Shown: positions 28,164 through 37,349 of the stretch, in pieces
Numbering within the stretch: position 1 is the first letter of the stretch
How the letters are laid out: each line of letters begins with the position of its first letter
Notes under the pieces: generated by a model
Seen by the model: the letters and a program-made list of their open reading frames with translations, nothing else
The model's database searches: none
Told to the model about the DNA's origin: nothing
Origin: Bacteroidota bacterium
Lineage (GTDB): Bacteria > Bacteroidota > Rhodothermia > Balneolales > HLUCCA01
Assembly (NCBI GenBank): GCA_020832235.1
Contig: JAFIEZ010000007.1
Span: forward strand, 434,001-498,000
Direction: 5' to 3'
DNA: 64,000 nt
Program-made: the position numbers and the translations under genes

Positions 28164-28609
28164 AAAGTTTGGTTATAGGGGTTTCCCCCAATGTGAAGTT
28201 TGCTTACATCAACAAGAAAGCGGCCTTTCAGAGTTTTTCGTCCGATTAATACCGGATAACGCATATTTGAGCGATCGGTGAGTGAGAATTCGGTGATAAG
28301 CTCTACGCCATTAATATTCAACGTTGCTCGAATTATAAAACGCTCCTGAGTTATCCCATTTGAGCTTTTTACTCTCTTAATTTTATGGATCTGACTGCTG
28401 AACTCCGTGTCGTTATATTGCGGATGCTCTTCATCTAGAATCTTGAAAACAACGGCCTGTTTATTACCCTCGTTAATGACCTTTATATAGCTACAATGTA
28501 AAGCACTGGTATATGCTCCGGTATCTATTTTGGCCTCAATGGCTTCTATGTTGAAGTCGGGGATCCCAACAAATTCTCTGCGACCGATAAGCTTTTCTTC
28601 CTGTGACAT
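28160..28609 (-). CDS. RimB-type retropepsin-like protein ('ATP-dependent zinc protease' family)
   Basis: A 149-residue single-domain protein of the family annotated as putative ATP-dependent zinc protease. The aspartic-protease-like motif [13 protein letters not shown] (Asp29-Thr-Gly) is near the N-terminus, preceded by [12 protein letters not shown] later [18 protein letters not shown] is the conserved second half. The fold is retropepsin-like despite the zinc label. It is the first gene of the minus-strand run rimB-rimK-deacylase-aminotransferase-yihY and overlaps rimK by 4 nt. In Pseudomonas a related small protein (RimB) is encoded with rimK and modulates S6 glutamylation. Confidence 0.88.
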   Translation of the reverse strand: MSQEEKLIGRREFVGIPDFNIEAIEAKIDTGAYTSALHCSYIKVINEGNKQAVVFKILDEEHPQYNDTEFSSQIHKIKRVKSSNGITQERFIIRATLNINGVELITEFSLTDRSNMRYPVLIGRKTLKGRFLVDVSKLHIGGNPYNQTL

Positions 28610-28996
28610 GGCTTTGTCAAAAAATATTTTTCAAAATATACGTACATCCCGCACAGTATCCATTTTCGTATTGAATTTGGGGAACAACAGCATGTTTATA
28701 TGGTATTAATAAAAAACGAATTCCGAAGAGTGACCGTTTCAATTGGATGCCACATTAGTATAATTGACATGATAACAGCGCTATTTGTTTTGTTCAGTAT
28801 TATTTTCGTTACAATTCTGCTTACTTCACTAAGTAGGGATGTGATGCCATAAACGGGTGGAGAATTCCTAAGACTTTACGGGAAAACCGTTGAATATTTG
28901 TATCTTTCGCCACTAAATAATCAGATACAATTTTAAGAAGAGTATGTTTTCTGAGTATAATTTAAATTCAAGTATTATCAATAGTTTAGGGTATAC
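28610..28996. other. Divergent intergenic region between rimB and alaS
   Basis: 387 nt without a long gene. It must hold the promoters of the rimB operon and alaS. Near alaS, TATCTTTC at 28901-28908 resembles the TAnnTTTG box at 7 of 8 positions. A possible 50-residue membrane peptide frame occupies 28700-28852. No tRNA-like or clear riboswitch fold was seen. Confidence 0.6.
28700..28852 (+). CDS. Possible small membrane peptide (hypothetical)
   Basis: ATG to TAA encodes 50 residues. The N-terminal half is polar and basic (KNEFRRV). Residues ~24-42 (MITALFVLFSIIFVTILLT) are a convincing single transmembrane helix, followed by SLSRDVMP. A later in-frame ATG at 28769 would give just the helix. 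No Shine-Dalgarno sequence is evident and I do not recognise a family. It may be chance, as AT-rich DNA often encodes hydrophobic stretches. Confidence 0.25.
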   Translation: MVLIKNEFRRVTVSIGCHISIIDMITALFVLFSIIFVTILLTSLSRDVMP

Positions 28997-31651
28997 ATGT
29001 CTGTAAAAACATCCGACCAAATTCGGCAGGAATTTCTCGATTTTTTTCGTGAAAAACAGCACGCAATTACATCTAGTGCCCCGGTAGTTCCTGCCGATGA
29101 TCCCACGTTATTGTTCACAAATGCTGGGATGAACCAGTTTAAAGCCATATTCCTGGGGGAAGAACCTGGCTACACGGCCGATGGAAAGCTATGGCAGCGC
29201 GCTGCAAACACTCAAAAGTGCATTCGTGTTAGTGGCAAACACAATGATTTGGAAGAAGTAGGGCACGATACCTACCATCATACGCTGTTCGAAATGCTCG
29301 GCAACTGGTCATTTGGAGATTATTTCAAGGAAGAGGCTATCGAGTGGGCCTGGGAGCTTCTGGTTGACCGGTGGGGTCTGGAGGCAGACAGACTCTATAT
29401 AACTGTATTTGGCGGAGATGATGAAGATGGTTTGCCGGCAGATGAAGAAGCTGCTACGCTATGGAAATCTAAAACAGGTGTTAATCCAAAACATGTTCTG
29501 AAATTCGGCAAAAAGGATAATTTCTGGGAGATGGGGGAAACCGGTCCGTGTGGCCCTTGCTCTGAAATTCATATTGATCTGCGTTCGAATGAAGAAAGAG
29601 CACGTGTGGATGGTGCCACTCTTGTAAACGCAGATGATCCCAGGGTTATGGAAATCTGGAACCTGGTGTTTATTCAGTTTAACCGCGAGTCTGATGGCAA
29701 GCTGGTTACTTTACCGGCACAACATGTAGATACGGGAATGGGCTTTGAGCGCATTTGTGCGGTAATTCAAGGGAAAACATCAAACTATGATTCTGATGTC
29801 TTTACCCCAATTATCAGTAATATCAGCCGATTGGCAGGTGTACCATACGGTCAGGAAGATCAAACAGATATTGCCATGCGGGTAATCGCCGATCACATTC
29901 GAGCGGTGAGCTTTTCTGTAGCCGACGGCGCGTCACCATCTAATGATGGACGCGGTTACGTTATTCGTCGAATTTTGCGAAGAGCCGTTCGTTATGGTTG
30001 GGATAAACTGAATCTGAAGCAACCCTTCATGCACAAGCTTGTAACTCCTCTTGCCGATAGGTTTGCCAATGTCTTCCCTGAACTCAAACAACAAGAAAAG
30101 TTTGTCAGTAACATCATTCGTGCCGAGGAAGAAGCTTTTTTACGAACATTGGGCCAGGGAATTCAGCTATTCGAGACCATGATTGAAGGTCAGAACCTGC
30201 TGTCTGGCTCAGACGCATTCAAGTTACACGATACCTATGGTTTCCCGATAGATCTTACCACATTAATGGCTCGTGAAAAGGGAATCAATGTTGATCAGCA
30301 AGAATTTAACAGACTCATGCAGGAGCAAAAAGACAGGGCACGAGCCGCTGGTAAATTTACCGTAGATATGAGCAGCAAAGAAGATTGGGTTACTATTTCC
30401 GAGGGAACAGATTCCGATTTTGTAGGTTATACTACCCTGGAAGAGCAAGTTCAGATACGCTCTGTCAGGAAAGAGAAAGATCAATATTTAATTTTATTAG
30501 ACAAAACACCGTTTTATGCTGAAAGTGGTGGGCAGGTTGGAGACACCGGAATATTGACGAACGGTGATGTAAATATCCAGGTTTTGGATGTCAAAAAGAA
30601 TCAAGGTCGTTTTTATCATGTTGTCGGAACATTGCCAGATACCCTTGAAGGAACCTGGCACGCGATCGTAGACAAAGAGCGCAGAGCTGAAATCCAGAAG
30701 CATCATACGGCTACGCACCTCATGCACGCCTCACTTCGGCGACACCTCGGTACCCATGTTAATCAAAAAGGATCTTTGGTTGAGGCTGATCGACTGCGTT
30801 TTGACTTTTCTCATTATGAAGCAGTTTCTCAGGAGACGCTCGATGCGGTTGAAACAGAAATTAACTCGCGTATACAGCTGAACACGAAGGTCGATATCCT
30901 TAGCGATGTTCCAATAGATGACGCTCAAGAAATGGGCGCTATGATGCTTTTTGGAGAAAAATATGGGGAAAAAGTCCGTGTAGTTGTCATAGATCCGGAG
31001 TATTCTATAGAGCTATGCGGTGGTACGCATGTTGGGTCTACAGGAGAAATTGGATATTTCCGATTTATAAGCGAATCGTCTGCCGCATCTGGTGTGCGTA
31101 GGGTAGAAGCAGTTGTTGGGCAACATGCCGACAGCCTTCTGCGCAAAGAAAAGCAAACATTGGCTGCTATTAGTAGCCTGATTGGTCCAAATAAGGACAG
31201 CTTGGTTGCTCTGGAAAAACTTATTACCGAAAAAAAGGAGCTGGAAAAAGAGATTGACCGTGTTAAGTCACAACAGGCCATGTTGCAACTCGATAGTGTG
31301 CTAAGCAATGGAAATACGTTAGATTCCGGTATCCACGTAATTACCGGAGAAATACCTGGCGCCAGTGCTGATATGCTCAAACAACTGGGTTACGAAATTT
31401 TAAGAAGAAGACCTGAAAATACAGTTGCCGTACTAGGATCCAGAGATCATGAAAATAGTAAGGTTTACCTCGTGTCTACAGTGACAGAAGACCTCGTAAA
31501 AGGCAGCGGCTTGAAAGCCGGCGTACTCGTAGGGTCTGTTGCCAAGTTAGTGGGAGGTGGCGGAGGAGGGCAGGCGGGCCTCGCAACAGCTGGTGGTCGC
31601 TTTCCGGATAAGCTTCCGGAAGCGCTCAGTGCTGTCACGAGTCTCTTGTAA
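28997..31651 (+). CDS. alaS: Alanyl-tRNA synthetase
   Basis: Charges tRNA-Ala. It has 884 residues, full length for the bacterial enzyme. Class II aminoacylation domain at the N-terminus: FFREKQH, FTNAGMNQFK, TQKCIRVSGKHNDLEEVG. The editing domain carries the zinc-binding HHTATHLMH and ELCGGTHVGSTGEIG. The C-terminal C-Ala domain is Gly-rich (LVGGGGGGQAGLATAGG). It appears monocistronic, with a 140-nt gap before pdhA. Confidence 0.98.
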   Translation: MSVKTSDQIRQEFLDFFREKQHAITSSAPVVPADDPTLLFTNAGMNQFKAIFLGEEPGYTADGKLWQRAANTQKCIRVSGKHNDLEEVGHDTYHHTLFEMLGNWSFGDYFKEEAIEWAWELLVDRWGLEADRLYITVFGGDDEDGLPADEEAATLWKSKTGVNPKHVLKFGKKDNFWEMGETGPCGPCSEIHIDLRSNEERARVDGATLVNADDPRVMEIWNLVFIQFNRESDGKLVTLPAQHVDTGMGFERICAVIQGKTSNYDSDVFTPIISNISRLAGVPYGQEDQTDIAMRVIADHIRAVSFSVADGASPSNDGRGYVIRRILRRAVRYGWDKLNLKQPFMHKLVTPLADRFANVFPELKQQEKFVSNIIRAEEEAFLRTLGQGIQLFETMIEGQNLLSGSDAFKLHDTYGFPIDLTTLMAREKGINVDQQEFNRLMQEQKDRARAAGKFTVDMSSKEDWVTISEGTDSDFVGYTTLEEQVQIRSVRKEKDQYLILLDKTPFYAESGGQVGDTGILTNGDVNIQVLDVKKNQGRFYHVVGTLPDTLEGTWHAIVDKERRAEIQKHHTATHLMHASLRRHLGTHVNQKGSLVEADRLRFDFSHYEAVSQETLDAVETEINSRIQLNTKVDILSDVPIDDAQEMGAMMLFGEKYGEKVRVVVIDPEYSIELCGGTHVGSTGEIGYFRFISESSAASGVRRVEAVVGQHADSLLRKEKQTLAAISSLIGPNKDSLVALEKLITEKKELEKEIDRVKSQQAMLQLDSVLSNGNTLDSGIHVITGEIPGASADMLKQLGYEILRRRPENTVAVLGSRDHENSKVYLVSTVTEDLVKGSGLKAGVLVGSVAKLVGGGGGGQAGLATAGGRFPDKLPEALSAVTSLL

Positions 31652-31690
31652 AAGGCTGTCTTATCAACTGATAACTTCCTTAAAAAACGG

Positions 31691-31698
31691 TATATTTG
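31691..31698 (+). promoter_or_regulatory. Candidate -7 box of the pdh operon promoter
   Basis: TATATTTG matches TAnnTTTG exactly and lies ~94 nt before the pdhA ATG, in the 140-nt gap after alaS. A CTG rather than TTG occurs about 20 nt upstream. It implies a leader of roughly 90 nt. Confidence 0.4.
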
Positions 31699-31791
31699 AC
31701 GTTTGAGATTAATTCGGGTGTCACCCAACAATTAGTATTCACACTGCACGCAATTCCATAGACGTGCTACACGATTCACCATAACGTTATT

Positions 31792-32886
31792 ATGACAAAA
31801 ACAGCTGATACTGCTTTCACGCCTACAGGATTTGTGTATAAAAGCACTGTTTTGCCTGAGGCAACTAAGAAAGATCATAAAAAACTCGGTTTGAGCAATG
31901 ACGATGTAATCGCTTTGTTCAAAGAAATGTATTTACAGCGAAGGTTTGAAGAGCGAGCTGCTCAAATGTATCAAAAAGGCAAATTTGGTGGTTTTTTGCA
32001 CCTTTACATAGGTCAGGAAGCTATCTCAAGCGCTACGAATTACGTTCTTCAACCGGATGACGATATTATTACAGCTTACAGAGACCACGGACTGGGACTT
32101 GTAAGAGGAATATCCCCAAAAGCTGGGATGGCTGAGCTGTTCGGTAAGGGTGCAGGGTGCAGTAACGGAAAGGGCGGTTCAATGCACTTTTTTAATGCAG
32201 AACAACACTTCTGGGGTGGTCATGGTATTGTCGGAGCACATATCCCGGTAGGTGCCGGTATGGCCTTCGCAAATAAATACCTGGATAATGGTCGTATTTC
32301 AATTTCTTTTTTTGGAGATGGTGCCGTAGATCAAGGTGCGCTCCACGAAGCATTAAATCTGGCACAGCTTTGGAAGTTACCTGCGATATTTGCTGTTGAA
32401 AATAACGGATACTCGATGGGAACAGCTGTTCAGCGACATACAGCCACCGATATCTATAAGCGTGCGCTTGCCTATGATATGAAGCACGCGGTTATCAACG
32501 GAATGGATTTATTCAGTATGATTGATTCATTGCAGCAAATCTCAAAAGATGTAAGAGAAAACTCTATTCCTTACTTCGTTGAAATTCGAACTTATCGTTA
32601 CAAAGGCCACTCTATGAGCGACCCGGGTAACTATCGTACTAAGGAGGAGCTTGATGAGTTCAAGCAAATCGATCCAATCGAACGTCTGAAAACTTACATG
32701 CTCGATAAGAAAATTATCAAGCAAGATGAAATCGATGCCATAATGGATGACATCAATGCGGAAGTGCTGGAAGCAGTTGAATTTGCAGACAGTACTGACT
32801 TCCCGGATCCTGACACTTTATACGACCACATATTTACAGGTGAACAGCTCATCCACGATCACAAAAAAACAACATTTTTAGACTAA
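31792..32886 (+). CDS. pdhA: Pyruvate dehydrogenase E1 component, alpha subunit
   Basis: The thiamine-diphosphate subunit of the alpha2beta2 E1 enzyme that decarboxylates pyruvate. Length is 364 residues. The ThDP motif runs from GDGAVDQG at 175 to ENN ending at 205. MYLQRRFEERAAQMYQKGKFGGFLHLYIGQ-type N-terminal features and a regulatory-loop-like YKGHSMSDPGNYR are present. The sequence favours pyruvate over branched-chain 2-oxoacids. The order pdhA-pdhB-pdhC is conserved; no E3 (lipoamide dehydrogenase) gene is in the window. Confidence 0.95.
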   Translation: MTKTADTAFTPTGFVYKSTVLPEATKKDHKKLGLSNDDVIALFKEMYLQRRFEERAAQMYQKGKFGGFLHLYIGQEAISSATNYVLQPDDDIITAYRDHGLGLVRGISPKAGMAELFGKGAGCSNGKGGSMHFFNAEQHFWGGHGIVGAHIPVGAGMAFANKYLDNGRISISFFGDGAVDQGALHEALNLAQLWKLPAIFAVENNGYSMGTAVQRHTATDIYKRALAYDMKHAVINGMDLFSMIDSLQQISKDVRENSIPYFVEIRTYRYKGHSMSDPGNYRTKEELDEFKQIDPIERLKTYMLDKKIIKQDEIDAIMDDINAEVLEAVEFADSTDFPDPDTLYDHIFTGEQLIHDHKKTTFLD

Positions 32887-32901
32887 GCAGGAGATTTCGT
32901 A

Positions 32902-33882
32902 ATGCCTCAATTACAATTTCGTGAAGCCATCCGTGAAGCTATGCAGGAAGAAATGCGACGTGACGATCGTGTATTTCTGATGGGTGAAGAGGTAGCTGAA
33001 TATGATGGTGCATACAAAGTATCCCAGGGGATGCTCGCAGAATTTGGCCCTAAGCGTATCATTGATACACCAATTTCTGAACTGGGTTTTTCCGGTATTG
33101 GTGTCGGTGCTGCAATGAATGGCTTGATCCCTATTGTTGAGTTCATGACATTCAATTTCTCTATAGTAGGGGTGGATCAAATTCTGAACAACGCCGCAAA
33201 AATACGATACATGAGTGGTGGTCAGGTTAACATGCCTATCATATTCCGTGGACCCAATGCAGCTGCCGGTCAGCTTGGTGCAACGCACTCGGTTGCTTAC
33301 GAGAGCTTCTTTTCGTACTTCCCCGGACTAAAAGTTATTTACGCTTCTGAACCTTACGACGCAAAAGGACTTCTTAAGAGTGCTATCCGCGATGGTAACC
33401 CGATCATTTTCATGGAATCGGAGCAAATGTACGGCCTCAAGGGTGAAGTACCCGAAGAAGAGTATTTGATTCCAATCGGAAAGGGTAAAATCAAACGTGA
33501 GGGTGATGATGTAACCATCGTAGCGCATGGAAAAATGCTTTATGTTGCCAGACAGGCCGCTGAACAACTTGCCAAAGATGGAATTGAATGTGAAATCATC
33601 GATCCCAGAACGATTAAACCGTTTGACATCGACTTGGTTATTGAGTCTGTGAAGAAGACCAATCGGGTTGTGCTTGTAGACGAATCGCATCCTTTTGGCG
33701 GGGTAGCATCTGAGGTAGGGTTCCTTATTCAGCGTGATGCTTTTGATTATTTGGATGCTCCTGTTCAACGTGTTACGTTGCCCGATGTACCGGCACCATT
33801 TGCGAAAAACCTGTATGATATCTGGTTTCCTGATACCAAACAGGTAATAGCGGCTGTAAAAGCTGTAACTTATACCAATTAA
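32902..33882 (+). CDS. pdhB: Pyruvate dehydrogenase E1 component, beta subunit
   Basis: A 326-residue partner of PdhA forming the E1 heterotetramer. The family motifs LMGEEVAEYDGAYKVSQGM, DTPISELGFSGIGVGAAMNG, FRGPNAAAGQLGATHS and the C-terminal EIIDPRTIKPFD and VDESHPFGG are all present. An AGGAGA ribosome-binding site lies ~8 nt before the ATG. It starts 15 nt after pdhA and precedes pdhC by 29 nt. Confidence 0.96.
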   Translation: MPQLQFREAIREAMQEEMRRDDRVFLMGEEVAEYDGAYKVSQGMLAEFGPKRIIDTPISELGFSGIGVGAAMNGLIPIVEFMTFNFSIVGVDQILNNAAKIRYMSGGQVNMPIIFRGPNAAAGQLGATHSVAYESFFSYFPGLKVIYASEPYDAKGLLKSAIRDGNPIIFMESEQMYGLKGEVPEEEYLIPIGKGKIKREGDDVTIVAHGKMLYVARQAAEQLAKDGIECEIIDPRTIKPFDIDLVIESVKKTNRVVLVDESHPFGGVASEVGFLIQRDAFDYLDAPVQRVTLPDVPAPFAKNLYDIWFPDTKQVIAAVKAVTYTN

Positions 33883-33911
33883 TTGAATTTCTAAACAGAT
33901 CCAGATACGCT

Positions 33912-35231
33912 ATGGCTATTATTATTGACATGCCCAAGCTCAGTGACACCATGGAGGAAGGGGTAATCTCCAAATGGAATATTAAAGAGGGTGACGCTGT
34001 AAAATCAGGCGATATTATTGCCGAAGTAGAAACAGACAAAGCTACAATGGACGTTGAAGCGTTCGATGATGGCGTTGTGCTGAAAATTATGGCCAAAGAA
34101 GGCGAAGCGGTTCCCTTGGGTGGAAAAATGGTTATCATTGGTGAGAAAGGCGAAGACATCAGTGATCTTCTCGGTGGAGATAGCGCCAAAGATGACAAAG
34201 GCTCTTCTGATGAAAAGAAAAGCGAGAAATCTGCGAAAAGCGAGAAATCTGAGCCGGAAAAATCTGACAGCAAAAAAGATTTCGACCCCTTGTTTGGTGA
34301 CCTCGAAAAAAGTGAGGAAAAGCCTTCAGAGGAATCTTCCGATGACGATTCTTCCAGATTAAAGGCATCGCCGCTCGCCCGAAAAATTGCAGAAGATCAG
34401 GGTATTAAACTTAGCCAGGTTAAAGGCAGTGGACCTAACGGTCGCATCGTTAAAAAAGATGTAGAGTCTTTTGATGGGGCATCAGTTGCAACAGAGGAGA
34501 AAAAAAGCGATTCAAAAGCGCCCTCTATGCCGGTTTATGAAATTTCTGCGGAAGACCAGGAGTTTAAGATTTCTCAGATGCGTAAAACGATTGCGAAGCG
34601 TCTGGCAGAGAGTAAATTTACCAACCCGCACTTCTATGAGACCATCGACATCGATATGAAACGTGCAATGGAAGCACGAACGGCAATGAATGCCGCCGGT
34701 GACGTAAAGATTTCTTTCAATGATCTTGTGGTTAAAGCTTGCGCCAAAGCTCTCCGGTTACATCCCAAAATGAACAGCTCATGGCTGGGTGATGTGATCA
34801 AACAGCATGGTGGCGTTCATGTTGCGGTAGCTGTTGCAATCGATGATGGGCTCGTTACACCGGTTATTCGAAATGCAGATGTAAAAGGTCTGGCACAAAT
34901 ATCGGCTGAAACCAAAGAACTGGCCGGCAAAGCAAGAGATAAGAAACTACAGCCGGAAGATTGGGAAGGCAGTACGTTTACGATATCAAATTTGGGTATG
35001 TACGGAATTGAAGAATTTACGGCTATTATAAACCCTCCAAATGCTGCTATTTTAGCGGTTGGTGCTATCAGAGATGTACCTGTTGTTGAAAACGGTCAGG
35101 TTGTTCCTGGTAAGCGAATGAAGGTCACACTTAGCAGCGACCACAGAGTTGTAGACGGTGCAACATGTGCTGAATTCTTAAATACGGTTCGAAAATTCCT
35201 GGAAAACCCAACAACAATGCTAGTGTATTAA
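33912..35231 (+). CDS. pdhC: Dihydrolipoamide acetyltransferase (PDH E2)
   Basis: The 439-residue core of the pyruvate dehydrogenase complex, transferring acetyl to CoA. A single N-terminal lipoyl domain has lipoylated Lys43 in VETDKATMDVE. A charged Ser/Lys/Glu linker spans ~90-148 and includes a short KSEKS repeat. The E1/E3-binding domain is at ~150-187 (ASPLARKIAEDQG, GSGPNGRIVKKDV). The catalytic domain ends with the active-site His in LSSDHRVVDGA. Only one lipoyl domain is present, as in many Gram-positive and Bacteroidota E2s. Confidence 0.96.
   Translation: MAIIIDMPKLSDTMEEGVISKWNIKEGDAVKSGDIIAEVETDKATMDVEAFDDGVVLKIMAKEGEAVPLGGKMVIIGEKGEDISDLLGGDSAKDDKGSSDEKKSEKSAKSEKSEPEKSDSKKDFDPLFGDLEKSEEKPSEESSDDDSSRLKASPLARKIAEDQGIKLSQVKGSGPNGRIVKKDVESFDGASVATEEKKSDSKAPSMPVYEISAEDQEFKISQMRKTIAKRLAESKFTNPHFYETIDIDMKRAMEARTAMNAAGDVKISFNDLVVKACAKALRLHPKMNSSWLGDVIKQHGGVHVAVAVAIDDGLVTPVIRNADVKGLAQISAETKELAGKARDKKLQPEDWEGSTFTISNLGMYGIEEFTAIINPPNAAILAVGAIRDVPVVENGQVVPGKRMKVTLSSDHRVVDGATCAEFLNTVRKFLENPTTMLVY
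34218..34253 (+). repeat. Two-copy 18-bp tandem repeat in pdhC linker
   Basis: Two near-identical 18-bp units (AAAAGCGAGAAATCTGCG and a copy differing at one base) encode KSEKSA and KSEKSE in the flexible linker of E2. In-frame units allow linker length to change without a frameshift. Confidence 0.85.
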
Positions 35232-35263
35232 TACAAAGCATTACCAGTTGATTCATTGTATTA

Positions 35264-35289
35264 AAAAAGCCCGCATTTGCGGGCTTTTT
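35264..35289. terminator. Strong bidirectional terminator between pdhC and murB
   Basis: A perfect 11-bp stem (AAAAAGCCCGC / GCGGGCTTTTT) with loop ATTT, 32 nt after the pdhC stop. It can terminate pdhABC and, on the other strand, murB. Confidence 0.92.
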
Positions 35290-35426
35290 GTTTGGAAGCC
35301 ATGTTTTGATGGTTCAGAGACTTTTCATAAAGACACGAATATTTCTCTTCATAAAGAGATTCGGAATTCAGCCTTCACCAACCCTTCGAATAACTACGCG
35401 ACATGGAGTTTATATAAATCCTGAAT

Positions 35427-36452
35427 TCATGGATAAATATTGACTTCTGGTTCCAGCAAAATGCCGTAGGTGTTTTGCACGCGATCTTGAATATGGTGTG
35501 CAATGGCTAGTATCTGATGACCGTTTGCAGAACCATGGTTTACCAAAACCAGGGCTTGTTTATCGTGAACACCAGCATCACCGTTTCGATAACCTTTCAG
35601 ACCTAGTTTGTCGATTAACCACCCAGCGGGTACTTTAACCTTAGCCGTGCCTACTGCATAACCAGGTATTTCCGGGAATGTACGTTTTAACTCCTTGAAA
35701 AGGTGATGGTCAATTTCAGGGTTTTTAAAAAAACTACCAGCATTTCCTATCTGATTCGGATCAGGTAATTTGCTTTGCCTGATTTTAATTACAGCGTTAC
35801 TAACGTCCCTCGGCGTTGGATTACGTATACCTGTATCGTTAAGAACATTTTGTATATCACCGTAATCCAGGTTCAGATCCGACCTATTCCGATGTAGTCT
35901 GAGTGTTATCGACGTAATGATGAACTTGTTTTTTAGCTCCGTTTTGAAAATACTTGTCCGATACCCAAATGCACATTCATCACGATAAAACGTTTTCATG
36001 AGCCCTGTGCTGATCTCAAAGGCATCAAGTGATTCAAAAACCTGAACCAGTTCAACACCATACGCACCAATGTTCTGCATAGGTGCGGCCCCGCATTGAC
36101 CAGGAATAAGACTCAGGTTCTCGAGCCCTGAATATCCATGATCAAGTGACCATAAAACAAGTTCGTGCCAGTTTACACCTGCTCCGACTTTCACCATAAT
36201 CGTATTCGATCCACACTCGCGAACGGATATTCCTGGTATCGAAATTTTAACAACAGGGTCGGTAACGTTCTCGGTAAACAAGACGTTGCTGCCTCCCCCG
36301 AGTATAACCCAGGGTTTTTCTCGCAGTAACTTATTGCTCCTCAGCTGGTCAAGACTTCTTTCTCCGATTACCTCAAAAAACAAAGAGGCATGCACATCCA
36401 TATGAAACGTATGCGCATCTTTCAGGTTGTAGTTATGTTGAACAGGCACCAT
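35427..36452 (-). CDS. murB: UDP-N-acetylenolpyruvoylglucosamine reductase MurB
   Basis: An FAD enzyme that reduces UDP-GlcNAc-enolpyruvate to UDP-MurNAc in peptidoglycan precursor synthesis. Length is 341 residues, with the type I (E. coli-like) arrangement. FAD-binding motifs are WVILGGGSNVLF and VGAGVNWHELV. The catalytic Ser is in GNAGSFFKNPEI, and the C-terminal Glu is in LLEPEVNIYP. IPGQCGAAPMQNIGAYG is the family hallmark. It is monocistronic and divergent from rmlA. Confidence 0.96.
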   Translation of the reverse strand: MVPVQHNYNLKDAHTFHMDVHASLFFEVIGERSLDQLRSNKLLREKPWVILGGGSNVLFTENVTDPVVKISIPGISVRECGSNTIMVKVGAGVNWHELVLWSLDHGYSGLENLSLIPGQCGAAPMQNIGAYGVELVQVFESLDAFEISTGLMKTFYRDECAFGYRTSIFKTELKNKFIITSITLRLHRNRSDLNLDYGDIQNVLNDTGIRNPTPRDVSNAVIKIRQSKLPDPNQIGNAGSFFKNPEIDHHLFKELKRTFPEIPGYAVGTAKVKVPAGWLIDKLGLKGYRNGDAGVHDKQALVLVNHGSANGHQILAIAHHIQDRVQNTYGILLEPEVNIYP

Positions 36453-36632
36453 TAAAAGGGATATTTACGATAAATACTAAACTCAGAAGCTACCAAAAAA
36501 TGCAGGGTTTGTCACCTTCTAATATGTCTATGTGTTTTTAATTCTTGGGTTTAGTTACTATTATATTTTGTTGTATTTCCACAGAATAATTCTCGAAATT
36601 CCAACCCTGTTATTACTCTAAAAAACATCCTG

Positions 36633-37349
36633 ATGAAAGGTATTATATTGGCTGGCGGAACCGGATCCCGATTGTATCCCCTCACAAAAGTGACAAATAA
36701 ACACCTCTTGCCTGTGGGCAGCAAACCCATGATATTTTATCCTATTGAGCGCCTTCTGGAGGCCGGCATACAAGAAATACTGATTGTGACCGGTACCGAT
36801 CATATGGGCGATGTCGTGAATTTGCTTGGATCTGGTAAAGATTTTGGGTGTCGATTTACATACAAAGTTCAAGATGAAGCTGGTGGAATTGCTCAGGCAC
36901 TTGGTTTGGCAGAAAACTTTATCGGCAACGATTCTATGTGTGTTATACTGGGAGATAACATATTTAATTTCTCATTGCGAGCAGCAACGAATACCTTCTC
37001 CGGCAGGGGGGCTCATATCATGATTAAAGAAGTGCATGATCCATCACGTTATGGTGTAGCTGAACTAGAGGGGAATCGGATCATTGGAATTGAAGAAAAA
37101 CCGGCGCAGCCTAAATCCTCGTACTGCGTAACTGGAATCTATATGTATGACTCAGATGTATTTGAGTATATCAGACAACTCAAACCATCAAAACGTGGGG
37201 AGCTGGAAATAACCGATGTGAATAACTTTTATATAGATTCGGAAATGATGACCTACTCGGTATTGGAAGGGTGGTGGACAGACGCTGGAACCCCAGATTC
37301 TTACAAAATTGCGAATGAACTTGCGTATAAATCGGAGTCTGATGACTGA
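36633..37349 (+). CDS. rmlA: Glucose-1-phosphate thymidylyltransferase, short type
   Basis: The first step to dTDP-rhamnose: glucose-1-phosphate plus dTTP gives dTDP-glucose. The nucleotidyltransferase signature LAGGTGSRLYPLT and KHLLPVGSKPMI are at the N-terminus; ILGDNIF and EEKPAQPKS follow. At 238 residues it lacks the ~50-residue C-terminal extension of E. coli RmlA and belongs to the short class seen in archaea and many bacteria. The rmlD start overlaps its stop by 8 nt, which supports the sugar assignment. Confidence 0.92.
   Translation: MKGIILAGGTGSRLYPLTKVTNKHLLPVGSKPMIFYPIERLLEAGIQEILIVTGTDHMGDVVNLLGSGKDFGCRFTYKVQDEAGGIAQALGLAENFIGNDSMCVILGDNIFNFSLRAATNTFSGRGAHIMIKEVHDPSRYGVAELEGNRIIGIEEKPAQPKSSYCVTGIYMYDSDVFEYIRQLKPSKRGELEITDVNNFYIDSEMMTYSVLEGWWTDAGTPDSYKIANELAYKSESDD

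Noticed and set aside
35344-35359. TCTCTT/AAGAGA hairpin between pdhC and murB
   Set aside because: Only 6 bp and AT-rich; the strong terminator at 35264-35289 already explains the region.
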